A stretch of 64,000 nt of DNA from Guyanagaster necrorhizus (lineage: Eukaryota > Basidiomycota > Agaricomycetes > Agaricales > Physalacriaceae): NCBI RefSeq assembly GCF_019112545.1, contig NW_025064889.1, positions 1,347,893 through 1,411,892 of the forward strand, written 5' to 3'. This document shows, piece after piece, positions 43,760 to 55,076 of the stretch. Made by a program: the position numbers and the translations under genes. The notes under the pieces were generated by a model, which made no database searches, had not been told where the DNA came from, and saw only the letters and a program-made list of their open reading frames with translations. The number at the start of each line of letters is the position of its first letter. The stretch's first letter is position 1.

Positions 43760-45709
43760 TTACAAAACCGCCCTCTCCTCTGGAGCCTCCCTGAATGTAT
43801 ACATCGAATCCACGAAATTATTCCAGCCCTCTTCAGTGAGGATCGGCGCCTTGACCCACTTAGCCACACCCATTCCGTCAACCCACTCGTTCATGTTTCC
43901 CACAGCATTCGTCATCGCCGAGTTCTGCATATCCGCAACCCTAACTCGGGTAAGGAGCCCTGTCTCGATGTACCAACCGATGTCCTTCTGAATGGCAAAG
44001 ACTTCGTAGATATCGGCGAGAACAGCGGGGATACCTTCGACCAAAGCACTTTCGTACGCCATCCGGTGGCCAATGGCTTCAACGAGATCTTTGGAACGAG
44101 GAAGAATGTAGTCGGCATATTGCTTCGACCGTGGTCCGTATTTCTTCGCGAGACCGCGGGCTTCGTCGAATACGCCTTTCTCGTCTATTGGTATATTGGG
44201 TTAATCATCCATTGTTAGTTTTGCAACACTGGAAAAGACTTACGCTGGGCGAGGAGACTGTTGGGGTAGAGAGGAGCTGGGACAGAGTATTTACCCTGGA
44301 GGAGCTCCGAGGCGAGACCTGCCGGATAGTAAGAAGAGGGATGAAGTAAAGATAAATAGCACGAACGAATAGCCAGAACAAGGACATCACCCTCAGCAAT
44401 AACAATACCTCTTATCTCAGCCTAAGTGCGAATCAGACAAATGTTCCAATGAAGTAAACAAAAAGGTATAACTGACAAACTGAGTGATGATCTGGTTGTA
44501 GTCAAACAGGCCTTGTGCACCCAACCTCTCCGAAAGGTTGAAATGCGTGGTCTGTGCATTCTCCATAACCACGGACTTGTAGATGGTAGTAATCGCATGC
44601 CTTGCCTGACGATCAGCAGCGGGATCCATAAAGTGTTTAATCGCATGCTTCGTCCACGCCTCAATGACATACGTCTGCGCGACTGCAGTGAAGATGGGGA
44701 TCTGCTGGGTGCGGAAGCTGATGATAGGCTGGGCAGGGATGCCGACTGTACGACGGAGGGAGTACTTGTACGCGATGTGAGCAGCAATTTGCATAGCTGG
44801 GAGAGCGACTGAAGCCAAAGCGAGAGTACCGACAGCGATACGCCAGATAGCGATGAGGAAGTCATTGTGCGTCGAGGGCTTGTCACCGACGGGTCCGAGG
44901 AGAGACCACTGCGGGAGGCGGACCTGGGTGAAGTGGGTGATGGCATGGTTGACCGGGGTGGCTCCATGGCGTGTAGGAATCAGTCTACGATTAAATGGAC
45001 ATCAGCTTTGGGTAACTTTATGTTTGAGATCAGCGTACTTGGCGGTGATACCCTTGCTCATGTGAACGCCGTCATTCAATTGGACGACAAAAGGCCTGAT
45101 ACCACGTTTCTCGCCATCGACGATCAACTGGGACCAGACGACGGCGTAGCAGGGTTTACCGAGAACGGGAACAGTCGGGGGCATATATTTGGAAGCAGCC
45201 CGGTTGGGGGAGTTGAGAATAAAAGTACCATCAGACTGGAGAGTAGCGGTGGTCTCTAGGTTTGTAGCATCCAAACCGTGACCAGCTTCAGTGAGAAGGA
45301 ATTGACCGCTGATAGAAGTCCCGTCAGTATTTATAACATAGTCACGTTGAAGACAAGCGTACATGGCTTTGCAATCCATCATATCCTTGCATAGAGCCTG
45401 AAGCTCGGGGCGATCGGCAGCGTATGCTCCAATGGTACCCACAGCAAGATTGAGATGGATAACCATGATGGTGACGGAGGAACCATCGTGCCAAGCGATA
45501 GGGTCATTGTGAATCTTCCAGAACTTGGGACTGAGGTTGACGACATCTTCGTAGGTGAGGCCCCAAGCCTTCCAGATATGTTCCGCACGCTGGTACGCAT
45601 TGTCGCACAACGCGAGGGCGTTGGACCGGCTGTTGGCATTGGTACCAGCCGCTCTGAATACGTCGACACTGAGGAGGGACTGCGAGGGCCAGTTGTGTGC
45701 GAAAGGCAT
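43760..45709 (-). CDS. Acyl-CoA oxidase/dehydrogenase-like protein, copy A
   Basis: FAD-dependent acyl-CoA oxidase/dehydrogenase superfamily member, expected to oxidise an acyl-CoA in peroxisome or mitochondrion. Six exons on the minus strand: 45,709-45,363, 45,308-45,039, 44,984-44,477, 44,421-44,367, 44,318-44,244 and 44,184-43,760 (559 aa); introns 48-59 nt, GT-AG. The FAD/substrate-loop motif reads FLLTEAGHGLDATNLETTAT (normally F.MTE.GHGS.), followed by a helical C-terminal half. The C terminus (EERAVL) lacks an SKL-type peroxisome signal, and the protein is shorter than classical acyl-CoA oxidases (about 650-700 aa). Start MPFAHNWPSQSLL matches that of copy B. Intron 1 is 54 nt without a stop, so retention would stay in frame. 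Lies head-to-head with copy B. The substrate is unknown. Confidence 0.85.
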
Positions 45710-47765
45710 TGTTGTTTGGAAGGGTCGTTGAAAGACTTGGAATAACTCGGTCGATTGAAGGAGCTTGATTCTTTACCGTCGATTATAGATAGTTTATATA
45801 TTGTCAGTCCTGAGGCGCAGAGTTGCAACATCAGAATCAGGAGATCTTACGATGAAGTTTTTTTTTGGAATGAGTATTCTTGACCGCGTCCCGAATGCAA
45901 GGGTAGTACCCCACGTACCGCAGACCTTTACCCTCAGCGGAGCCGTCGTCACGGCGATATGCCGGCGGTTTGGAGAAGTTCATGGGCTCCAGACATAGCG
46001 ATGGTTGTGTAGGGGGCGAATTCTCGCGGAAGACGAAGACTGAAGAGCAAAAAACGTATTGCAAAAAAATCGGCGACTTGATCGTTGTATCCGCGGTTTG
46101 AAGGGTGTGTTTAGCATTGACAAATGATAATGCTTCTTTACAACGCGTGCGAGCTAGACCACGGCCAGAATATCAAGTGAGATCTGCACAAGAATCCAGA
46201 CCACAGCGTTGATCCAATGCAAGGGTGGGAGTCTATAGTGGATCAATATAAATCCCCGGGACGCAGAAATTTGAAATATCTCCGCTGTATGAACGCCAGA
46301 TTCCATAGTGCGCCTCGGAGGGTGTGGGGTACGGAAAGAAGACTGTGCAAGAACATTTGTTGGCACCCTCGCTTAGATTTCCGATGTTCTGATTCATAGA
46401 AGTATTCATACTACTAATAGTAAATACTAATAAAGAGTTAGCAAGATGGGCTTCCAACATACCTGTCATACGCTCAAGTATTAGACTCTGTCCTAATAAA
46501 TGTCGAGCCTGCGAGATTTCCTATTGCTGACTGGTTGAATTTATTTCCTCTAGGCTTCCCAAGAACGGCTTGACAATAGAATGGTCTTGTCTCTCGCGAC
46601 GAAGGCTGGCACAGGGCCACCAGCTCCTAGAGTTCGGTTCGGTTGCGTAGAATTCGCTGGAGCTCCAAGCTCGAGAGTGATGATGGTGACCTGTTGCGGC
46701 CCGCTGGCAGCTGTGCACTCATCGACACCCTGGATTGGTGTTGTGCCATGCGATGCTACCCATCAATCAGACATCTTGCGGGTGAAAAAATTCTGCAAAC
46801 AGTGTCAATCCCTGGGCTGGTTGGATGCTACAGCAACCTCATACCGGTTATTTACATGCTCCTTCATAGGCAAGAGCTAATCCCTCTTGACAACGCCATC
46901 ATGCTAGAAATAGCCATTCAATCACACAGGGCTTTCCGGAAAAAGCATCAAGTAATGATGAAGAACAACGGGTAAGTACTCAGTCAGCACAGCGAAGGTG
47001 TAAATGACTGAGGCACAGAAACATGTGATACGGCTTTTATAGGTGATCGAGGTGTGATCGAGACATAGATGAAATAGGTAAATGAAATATATCAAGGTAG
47101 CGACACAACGTGCGAATCTCCTCCAACATCAAGGACAAATGGTGCAAATTTCGACGTGGGCTTGTAAGAAGCAGGTAGGAAGTATGGGGAAGCTCTTCTG
47201 CCGCGGAACGGAGTTTTAAATTCGTATCCCGCGTCTCTGCAAGGCATTGGCCGAGATCAAGCCGGGCTTTGAAACAGGTCCCTCACAGAACCGGGCCGTG
47301 ACTTCGGAGTCGTCCTTTCAGACTAGTTCCGTGGGTATCTATAAAACGGCTTGCCAGGCTATCTCCGAGTCGAATTCTTCCAGTGACCTTATACTCTCAG
47401 CGAAGTCAATGGCCGCGCTGTAGCACATCAATTTTATTGCCCAGTTAATTACGTCGGAACTTTGGGCGCAAATTTTCAAGTGTTTCTTTGCATACAGAGA
47501 CAAGCTTCAAATTTCCACATGAGGGCGTCGTGCTTGCTCGCTTTTGGTTTCATATATCCTGTTTCTGTTGAGAAACCCCGTGGACTAATAAAACACCCCT
47601 CCTGTTCGATACGATCGTTCTTCAATGTTCCAACATTGCCATCATCTCAATGAAGGTGGGTGAAGTTCTGGCATACATCAAAACGTCAGCTTAACTTTGA
47701 CACTGTAACCAAGTAACGCCCCTGGGAGAGATTTTGAGGTAAGGGCCGTCGTTGCTCCTGGTCGG
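45710..47765. other. Left part of the spacer between the two oxidase genes
   Basis: It includes the copy A leader (about 45,710-45,830, alignable with that of copy B) and short frames at 46,154-46,975 without known motifs. No complete gene was recognised. Confidence 0.45.
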
Positions 47766-48451
47766 ATGATTCAAGTCAACATCTCCGCTCCTGTTCCGCG
47801 AGAAACCACTTTCGCGATTCTCAAGCGTCTGCATGACTCGGCCTGTGATTTCATTTTTCCAGTCGTCGATGCTTGGAGTGATGCAGCGAGTGCTGTGAAA
47901 TATTTTGCATGACGTTTATACCCTCCGCCAGAACCTTATACTCGATATCAGTCTGTGCGATGGAATACTCAAATCGTAAGGGAAGTTTTCCCATCACCAG
48001 GATTGAGACTCGATTGACCGTTCAAATACGGAGGTTTTTAGACCAAGATTCGCGCTTCTTGAAATGGCCTCCTTGGCCATCGCCGTCGCCCAAGCTTGTG
48101 GATCTTCTGGACAGCTTGCCCCAACTGCTATATGCGCTGCGCCATTATTGTCGGTGTCTTAATATGCAGTATCTCGACATCATTGAAAAACTTGGTTGTA
48201 GGTTTGAATGATTTCTTTTAGTAACGAACGGTGTGCGGGAGCCTTTGGAAGACGCAAGGAGTATGCCAAAATGGACTGTTACAACCTCGCAGACATTGCT
48301 GAGAAAAGTCGCAAATATGTTTGACAGCATCCAGGGATGGGAAAGGAGATGCACGATGGGTCTGATTGCGAGTGCGAAATTTGTGGTGCGGATCTTGCTA
48401 TTTCTCTTCGTTAGTCTGATATTTCCACTGTCCAGAGGTGTAAAATAAGAT
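47766..48451 (+). pseudogene. Decayed paralogue of the unknown family at 25.9 kb
   Basis: The frame from ATG 47,766 reads RETTFAILKRLHDSACDFIF and stops at TGA about 47,910. Later frames give VREVFPS, PKLVDLLDSLPQLLYALRHY (48,090-48,150) and a C-terminal helical part to about 48,447. The order and spacing match 26,085-26,700. At least three disruptions are seen, so it is a pseudogene unless heavily intron-split. Function unknown. Confidence 0.45.
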
Positions 48452-48949
48452 ACAGTGACGACGTGCTGCGTACGTGAGAATGTAACACCAAAGGCCGTCA
48501 AGGTTTCCAAGTTCACCTTAACTTCAACCCTCGAATTGAGGCTCGAAATTACACGAAAACAGGCAAAAGAAAGGAACGCTGTGGATGTATGAGCAAGCGC
48601 CGACGCTCGTATTACATAGGGTTTACTCACGAACACGGGATCTTCAAAGTTTACACATCCTCTGGATATATCTGCTCGTTTTTGTCCTACTGTGTATAAA
48701 TCTATCGTCGTCATCGAACGCTCCGTTTGGGCCCAAAAGATAGATGGATTGCCGTGCTCTCTTTGCCGCCATAATCCATGTGCTCAGTTATACTTAAAAG
48801 TAGCGTCGAATAACTACCGTCATCGAGATAGCCCTCTAGTGAAGGAATGGCATTTACACTGTGGCGTCGCGGTGAAGAGGAAGGACCGGAGTTTGAAAAT
48901 TGGGTCAGCATGACCTTGTCCTGCTCTTCTGCCTTACTCTCATCTCTTC

Positions 48950-49262
48950 CTGGTTCCAACGGCGATGATGACAACATGAACGACCCCTCTCTTACTATCG
49001 ATGACATTCTGCTCGGCGCTCAAGCTGACTGCGTCCGTTGACGCGTCACCTACTGGACCTTGTACGCGCAGCTCTTCATTCATACAAGGGGAGCAATATC
49101 TCCAAGAGGTGATTGCCTTCAGAAGGTATTTATCCTTTTCCGTATCAAGCTGGCGTGTTTTGATTGTTATAGACAGATCCAAGGCGCATACATCCATCTA
49201 GAACGAGCACAAAATAGGCTAAGGCTCTCCGAGAGAGAATTGATGTCGAAGAGCGACTCCTG
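48950..49262 (+). pseudogene. Coiled-coil exon pair, remnant of an unknown gene
   Basis: A reading EQYLQEVIAFRR joins across a possible 47-nt intron (49,127 to about 49,172, acceptor GTTATAG) to QIQGAYIHLERAQNRLRLSE, then stops at TGA 49,260-49,262. The heptad-like pattern with Ala-Gln-x-Arg repeats suggests a short coiled coil. The upstream frame (48,847-49,041) changes register, so I treat it as a broken gene. No domain identification. Confidence 0.3.
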
Positions 49263-50333
49263 AGGTACTACGGCTTTTCGTTGGTCCGACCGGCTCTTAG
49301 CTTACTATTCCTTCAATCCTTCCAGGTTCCGCTCAGTTATGTCAGCTCTGTGTGCCAGGACCGGCGTTGTGGCATTCAATATCGCCAGCTGTTATACTTG
49401 ACTCACAGCGCCAGTGCCTTGCTACAACGCCCTGCTATGCTGTGACTCACCTTCCCCTGCCCGCAGAATACATTCTATGTGAAATAGTTGGGTCCTTGAA
49501 TTTCATTGACGCTTCTATTTCTCATATGGTGTTTGGTAACGTTCTCTATGGATGGCTCCTGACAGCATGGGCCTCGACTACTTTGGCGTAATATTTTAGC
49601 ACTAATACTTCTTACACGATCGGAAGTGCGTTCTCTTCTCGCCCTGTCTTTGTTCCAAAATTGACTAACCCCCGCTTCGAAGGTTCTTCCGTTAAACCCT
49701 CAGAGCCTCAGCCCGAGTCTCCATTGGATGAGCTGACTGTCGGCTCGTAGACTGCTAAAATCAAATCACTTGAAATCGCCGTGCTTATTACAGTTGAGGC
49801 TCAGACAGCGCAAGTCACTGTCATCAATTTAGGGCGTTATCGAACGGCATCATGGCTGTACGGTCAGCGCCCATCACCTAGCTTTATCTATGCGCATGCT
49901 GTTTTGGTATACTCAGTAGCTGTATGTGAAGCCAGGACAATAAGCGGTAGCTATGTCAAGAGAATATGCTAGCGCACGGGCTATGTCGATTAGGATGTAC
50001 GGCAGTGAAGAACCCCCCGCCTCCTAAATACAGGACCACGACGCGAAGGGATCACTTACAAACCCCTGATTGGCTTAGTTTTCTTATCAATCTTCGGGAT
50101 TGATGTGATTCCCAGGTGTCGATTTTGCCTATCATTTCAATATTAGGGCACTCCGGTGGAATCTGGACCCGCAAGGGCAAACCATACTCCCTGTCTGTTC
50201 AGCATCCCGTGTTTCATTGAAGAGACAGACAGCCGGTCTCCTCCTAGGATTGACAACATATAACCTGTCCTCATTAGCGGAAAGGAATCAAGCCGCCCTA
50301 ATTGACCGAATCCAACGATCCTTCCAAACGATA
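49263..50333. other. Spacer and leader upstream of oxidase copy B
   Basis: Short frames only. Positions 50,250-50,333 resemble the leader of copy A (shared words GAATCAAG, GACCGA and CCTTCCAAAC before the ATG). Confidence 0.45.
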
Positions 50334-52295
50334 ATGTCTTCCGCACACAACTGGCCCTCGCAGTCCCTCCTCAACCTCGACGTGTTCAGAGCGACCGGTG
50401 TGAGCGCCAACACCCGTTCCGATGCCCTTGCGCTCTCAGAAAGCGCGTATCAGCGGGCGGGGCTTATCTGGAAGGCTTGGGACCTCACCTTCGAAGATGT
50501 CGTCAACCTCAGTCCCAAGTTCTGGAAGATGCACAACGACCCCATCGCCTGTCACAATGTTTCCTCCGTAACCATCATGACCATCCATCTCAATCTTGCT
50601 GTGGGTACCATTGGAACATACGCTGCCGATCGTCCCGAGCTTCAGGCTCTATGCAAGGATATGATGGATTGGAAAGCTATGTACGTCGTGTCCTTCTACG
50701 TGATTTTCTTATCAATGCAGAAGGAACCTCTATCAGCGGTCAATTCCTTCTCACTGAAGCTGGTCACGGTTTGGATGCGACCAACCTAGAGACCACCGCT
50801 ACTCTCCAGTCTGATGGCACTTTCATTCTTAACTCCCCCAACCGGGCTGCTTCAAAGTATATGCCCCCGACTGTTCCGGTTTTGGGTAAACCTTGCTATG
50901 GTGTCGTCTGGTCCCAGTTGATCGTCGATGGCGAGAAACGTGGTATCAGGCCTTTTGTCGTCCAATTGAACGACGGCGTTCACATGAGCAAGGGTATCAC
51001 CGCCAAGTACGCTGATCTCCAATATAAGGTTACACAAAGCTAATGACCGATTAATCGCAGATTGATTCCTACTCGACATGGCGCAGCTCCAGTCAACCAT
51101 GCCGTCACCCGCTTCGCCCAGGTCCACCTTCCGCAGTGGTCTCTCCTTGGACCCATCGGCGACAAACCCTCAACTCACGCTGACTTCCTCGCCGCTATCT
51201 GGCGTGTCTCCGTTGGTACACTCTCTTTGGCTTCGTTCGCTCTCCCAGCTATGCAAATTGCTGCTCACATCGCGTACAAATACTCTCTTCGTCGTAAAGT
51301 CGGCGTCCCTGCGCAACCCATCATCAGCTTCCGCACCCAGCAGATCCCCATCTTCACTGCAGTCGCGCAGACGTATGTCATTGAGGCGTGGACGAAGCAT
51401 GCGATTAAACACTTTATGGATCCCGCTGCGAACCGTCAAGCGAGGCATGCGATTGCGACCATCTACAAGGCCGTGGTTATGGAGCATGCACAGACCACCC
51501 ACTTCCATCTTTCGGAGAGGCTGGGTGCTCAGGGCTTGTTTGACTATAACCAGATCGTCTCTCAGTTTGTCAGTTATACTTCTTTACTTCATTGGAACAT
51601 TTATCTGATCCAAATCTGATCCACACTTAGGCTGAGATGAGAGGTGTTGTCATTGCTGAGGGTGATGTCCTTGTTCTGGCTATTCGTTCGTGCTATTTCT
51701 CTTTACTTTATCTGCTTTCTCACCATTAGGTAGGTCTCGCCTCAGAACTCCTCCAGGGTAAATACTCTATTCCGGCCCCTCTCTACCCCAACAGTCTCCT
51801 CGCCCAGCGTAAGTCTATTCTACGCTTGCAAAACTACTACGAAGAGTCGACTAACCTAATCTACCAATAGACGAAAAAGGCGTGTTCGAAGAAGCTCGCG
51901 CTCTTGTCATGAAACACGGACCTCGGTCGAAACAATATGCTGACTACATTCTTCCTCGGTCTAAAGACCTCGTTGAAGCCATTGGCCACCGGATGGCGCA
52001 CGAAAGCGCTTTGGTCGAAGGTATCCCCGCTGTTCTCGCCGATATCTACGAAGTCTTTGCCATTCAGAAGGACGTGGGTTGGTACGTCGAGGCTGGGCTC
52101 CTCACCCGGGCTAGGGTTGCGGATATGCAGAACTCGGCAATGACGAATGCTTTTGGGAACATGAACGAGTGGGTTGATGGGATGGGTGTGGCCAAGTGGG
52201 TCAAGGTGCCAATTCTCACGGAGAAAGACTGGGATAATTTCGTGGATTCGATGTATACATTCAGGGAGGCTCCGGAGGAGATAGCACTTTTGTAA
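50334..52295 (+). CDS. Acyl-CoA oxidase/dehydrogenase-like protein, copy B
   Basis: Intact twin of copy A. Exons 50,334-50,680, 50,737-51,006, 51,061-51,568, 51,631-51,685, 51,734-51,808 and 51,871-52,295 have exactly the lengths 347, 270, 508, 55, 75 and 425, as in copy A, giving 559 aa. Introns are 56, 54, 62, 48 and 62 nt; donors GTACGT, GTACGC, GTCAGT, GTTCGT and GTAAGT. The same TEAGHGLDATNLETTAT motif and C-terminal half (RVADMQNSAMTNAFGNMNEW) are present. The C terminus EEIALL has no SKL signal. The start is set by similarity with copy A. Intron 1 is 56 nt here, so retention would shift the frame. The 3' flank shares words with copy A (TAAATGT, TTAGGGTAT, TTAGAGT). The pair is divergent, with 4.6 kb between start codons. 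Confidence 0.86.
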
Positions 52296-52394
52296 ATGTA
52301 GAATTAGGGTATATTAGAGTAAGATTAATAAGTTAGAGTTAAAACTACAGCTTCCTCCATAATGCTATAGTCTCCTTTGTTTGAGTAAGTGGCC

Positions 52395-52726
52395 TAGGGA
52401 TATGCACCGTATCCGTAATATGGTGGATACGGATACGGCTCCGTATAGTGGCCATCTTCAACAACCCAAAATACGGCTAAAATACGGTTGTTGATGGAGT
52501 GGCCGAGGAGCATCTAATGCCATCGAGGTAAGTACACATGATGTTAATGAAGTGATTAATACTCATGTTTTGACTCTAGATATTTAGTTGTCGCTGTAAA
52601 CCCACCCGTATACCGACAACGGTACGGACACTATGGATTTGATATCAACCATACCGTACAGTCGGAAAGAATTTTGGTACGGTCTACGGCCGTATCGATA
52701 TCCGTAACGGTACGGGCACATCTCAA
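52395..52726. mobile_element. MITE-like element with imperfect terminal inverted repeats
   Basis: About 330 bp dense in the words CGTATC, GATACGG and TACGG. The left end TAGGGATATGCACCGTATCC pairs imperfectly with the reverse complement of the right end TTGAGATGTGCCCGTACCG. There is no coding frame. The end sequence recalls hAT-type termini (YAGGGATGTGC-like), but no clear 8-bp target duplication is visible, so the class is an inference. Confidence 0.5.
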
Positions 52727-55076
52727 AAGCCAATCACGGTGACCAGACACATTCTTCATTGGCCCAGGCCCTAGGACGACGACACATCTCCCACCATCCC
52801 GGATACGAATCGTTTCCCGGCTCTCTCCAGCATTGTCTGATGTTCTTGTATCCTCACACTGATCATCAGCAATACAGATCGGAACTGCGGATCACATCAG
52901 TAGAACCATGGCAAAAAATCAGTCCTGGCATAGATTTCGTTATCATCGGCTGGCTTTTGCATGTCCTCGACTGGAGATCTCGCGCGTCTTGACGCAAGTG
53001 CCCACCGGCACCCGCACAACATATAACAACCACTTGCGCTCTCTGCGGGCGGAAGCGGTAATGATGGCGATTGAGATTTTAAGCTGTAGAAAGCACTCGT
53101 CGGCCCGTTTGTCGAGTTCCATTCCGGGGGGACATTGGAATACGAAGAAAAGCATACGTCTGGTCCTCCGATTCCAATAATAGAATGAGCTCTAGCTTTG
53201 GAAGTGGCAGGCTACCAAACTTGTTCATGACAGTAAAAAATAAGATAATGGATAACGAGTTTATTGATCGACTCTGCTATGCACAAGGGGTGGGCCGATA
53301 GTTATTAGAGGCACTTCACCAAATCGGATTCGGAAGGGGGGGGGGAAGTCGGAGTTTGAATTATATATACACTTTTGCTTGGTCATCGCCAGGTGCTCGA
53401 ACTTGGCTATTGGACACCGTCGGCACCTACGTTTAACCAGGACACAAGAAAATGTGACATAATAACGACGACGACCCAGCAAGTGTATACTATGCTGTTG
53501 CATCGACATTTAGAGGTGGTAAAAGAAACACAGTGATAGAATGATGTTGCTTTAGAGGTCCGTACAGCTGTTCCCTTCCTCTGAGACGCTGAAGTCCTCT
53601 CAGGAAACAGCGTCTCAGTCTTTTCGGACGACAGGATGGATGTCAGCGGCAGACATGAGGTTCTCAATGGATCCTTTTGTGAGGATCTGGACTACGATAC
53701 CACGGATGAATTGATGAACACAGCGAGAATTTTGGAGCATTGCTGATATAAGGTTCACTGCGCCTCCATCTCAGTTTGCTTGAAGTAACAGGCTTGCATT
53801 CCACTAGTAGCAGAGCATCATCTCGGCGAACCATCTGCGACATGACCGAATCACTACTGCCTCCTTCTACATTCTGTGCCTGCCTGCTAAAATGCAATGA
53901 GCAGGACTTTCTGTCCAGCCTCCTGACCCTGCCGCAGCTCGCATATAACCCGGAAGCTCTTTACACATTTTCTCTGCTTGTGTAAGGAGGGCCCTCGCTC
54001 AGCATGTAGTGTGCAAGAACCCGCTTGCCGCTATCTTTCCTGCGGCAGCCGCCACCCAACGTCGCTGCCTGATCAATAGCGTTAGCACCTCTTGATGACG
54101 CGTAGGTATCTATAGAACGGCGGCAATGTATGGTCAGTACAAACTCAGTTGCTATGTATTTTTGATCCTAAAACCATATATCGATCCACTGCGGTGGAGG
54201 AACAACGGTCAAAAGCCCCTCCAAAAGCCTATGCAATCATCATCATTCTGTCTTAAACACCGTCATGAAATTGATCCTTCATTTGCAAGAACTGAGCTTT
54301 ACGACTCCGCTAATAGACGACGATGCAAGTCTGTCATCTTCCGTGATGATCCCAACGTCTCAGCTCTGTGTTCCTGGTGTCCGTTTCTATGAGATGACGG
54401 AAAACAAATATGACGCCTCTAACAATGGTTCGTCGTGCCGCTTCGTGGTGCTATCCCCTATGTAACACAAGAGCGGTCGCCTCGTTGAAATTGGTTCGCC
54501 GATGCAGACGAATACGTTTTTGCATGAAAACCCCAATGCAACTTTTGATGCATAAAAAACAGGCAGTCTACAGTAGGCCCCCCCCTCCTCGAGTAGGCGG
54601 AAGAACAATCAGTATTCGACTTCGCTCTATTTCCGACTCGAAGATCATATTTAAAGCACCGAAAAAGGTAAGATCATCGGCTTCATTCCCACCAAGCTTA
54701 TCAATGCTTCAGTATAGTATTAAGTGATACAGCTGGGGTGACTCATGGCCGTGGGTTGGTAAAGCATGGAGACTTGCATCGGAACCTTTCGCTGCATTTA
54801 ACCTCAAGTGTGCATCGGTATAGCCGTTCAAAACCCCCTCCGACACCTGGAATATTCCGAGAGATCGACGGTACGTTGTCTTCTGACTTGTAAGCCGTTG
54901 TTCCATTCCCAGCGCACAACCTGCCATAGAGAGCTGAATTATTATTCTCTTTTTTCATATCATCTCTCAGATAGGTACAGGCATCATCAAACGGAAGCTT
55001 CTCGCCGGAAATAGACCTTATATAAGGGTTACTCCACGTCCTTGAACGATTACGGGTCTCTCTTTCCGCGCCGGCC
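52727..55076. other. 2.3-kb stretch without a recognisable gene
   Basis: Short frames on both strands, none with known motifs. It includes a G10 run (53,336-53,345) and a perfect 11-bp hairpin (53,582-53,619). The last part must hold the promoter of the DUF6534 gene. Confidence 0.45.
53582..53619. terminator. Perfect 11-bp hairpin of unknown role
   Basis: CTGAGACGCTG (53,582-53,592) and CAGCGTCTCAG (53,609-53,619) are exact reverse complements around a 16-nt loop. It lies in non-coding DNA. A terminator or small structured RNA is possible, but nothing else supports either. Confidence 0.3.

Noticed and set aside
53336..53345. G10 run as a functional element
   Set aside because: A plain homopolymer, likely slippage-prone sequence, with no associated structure.
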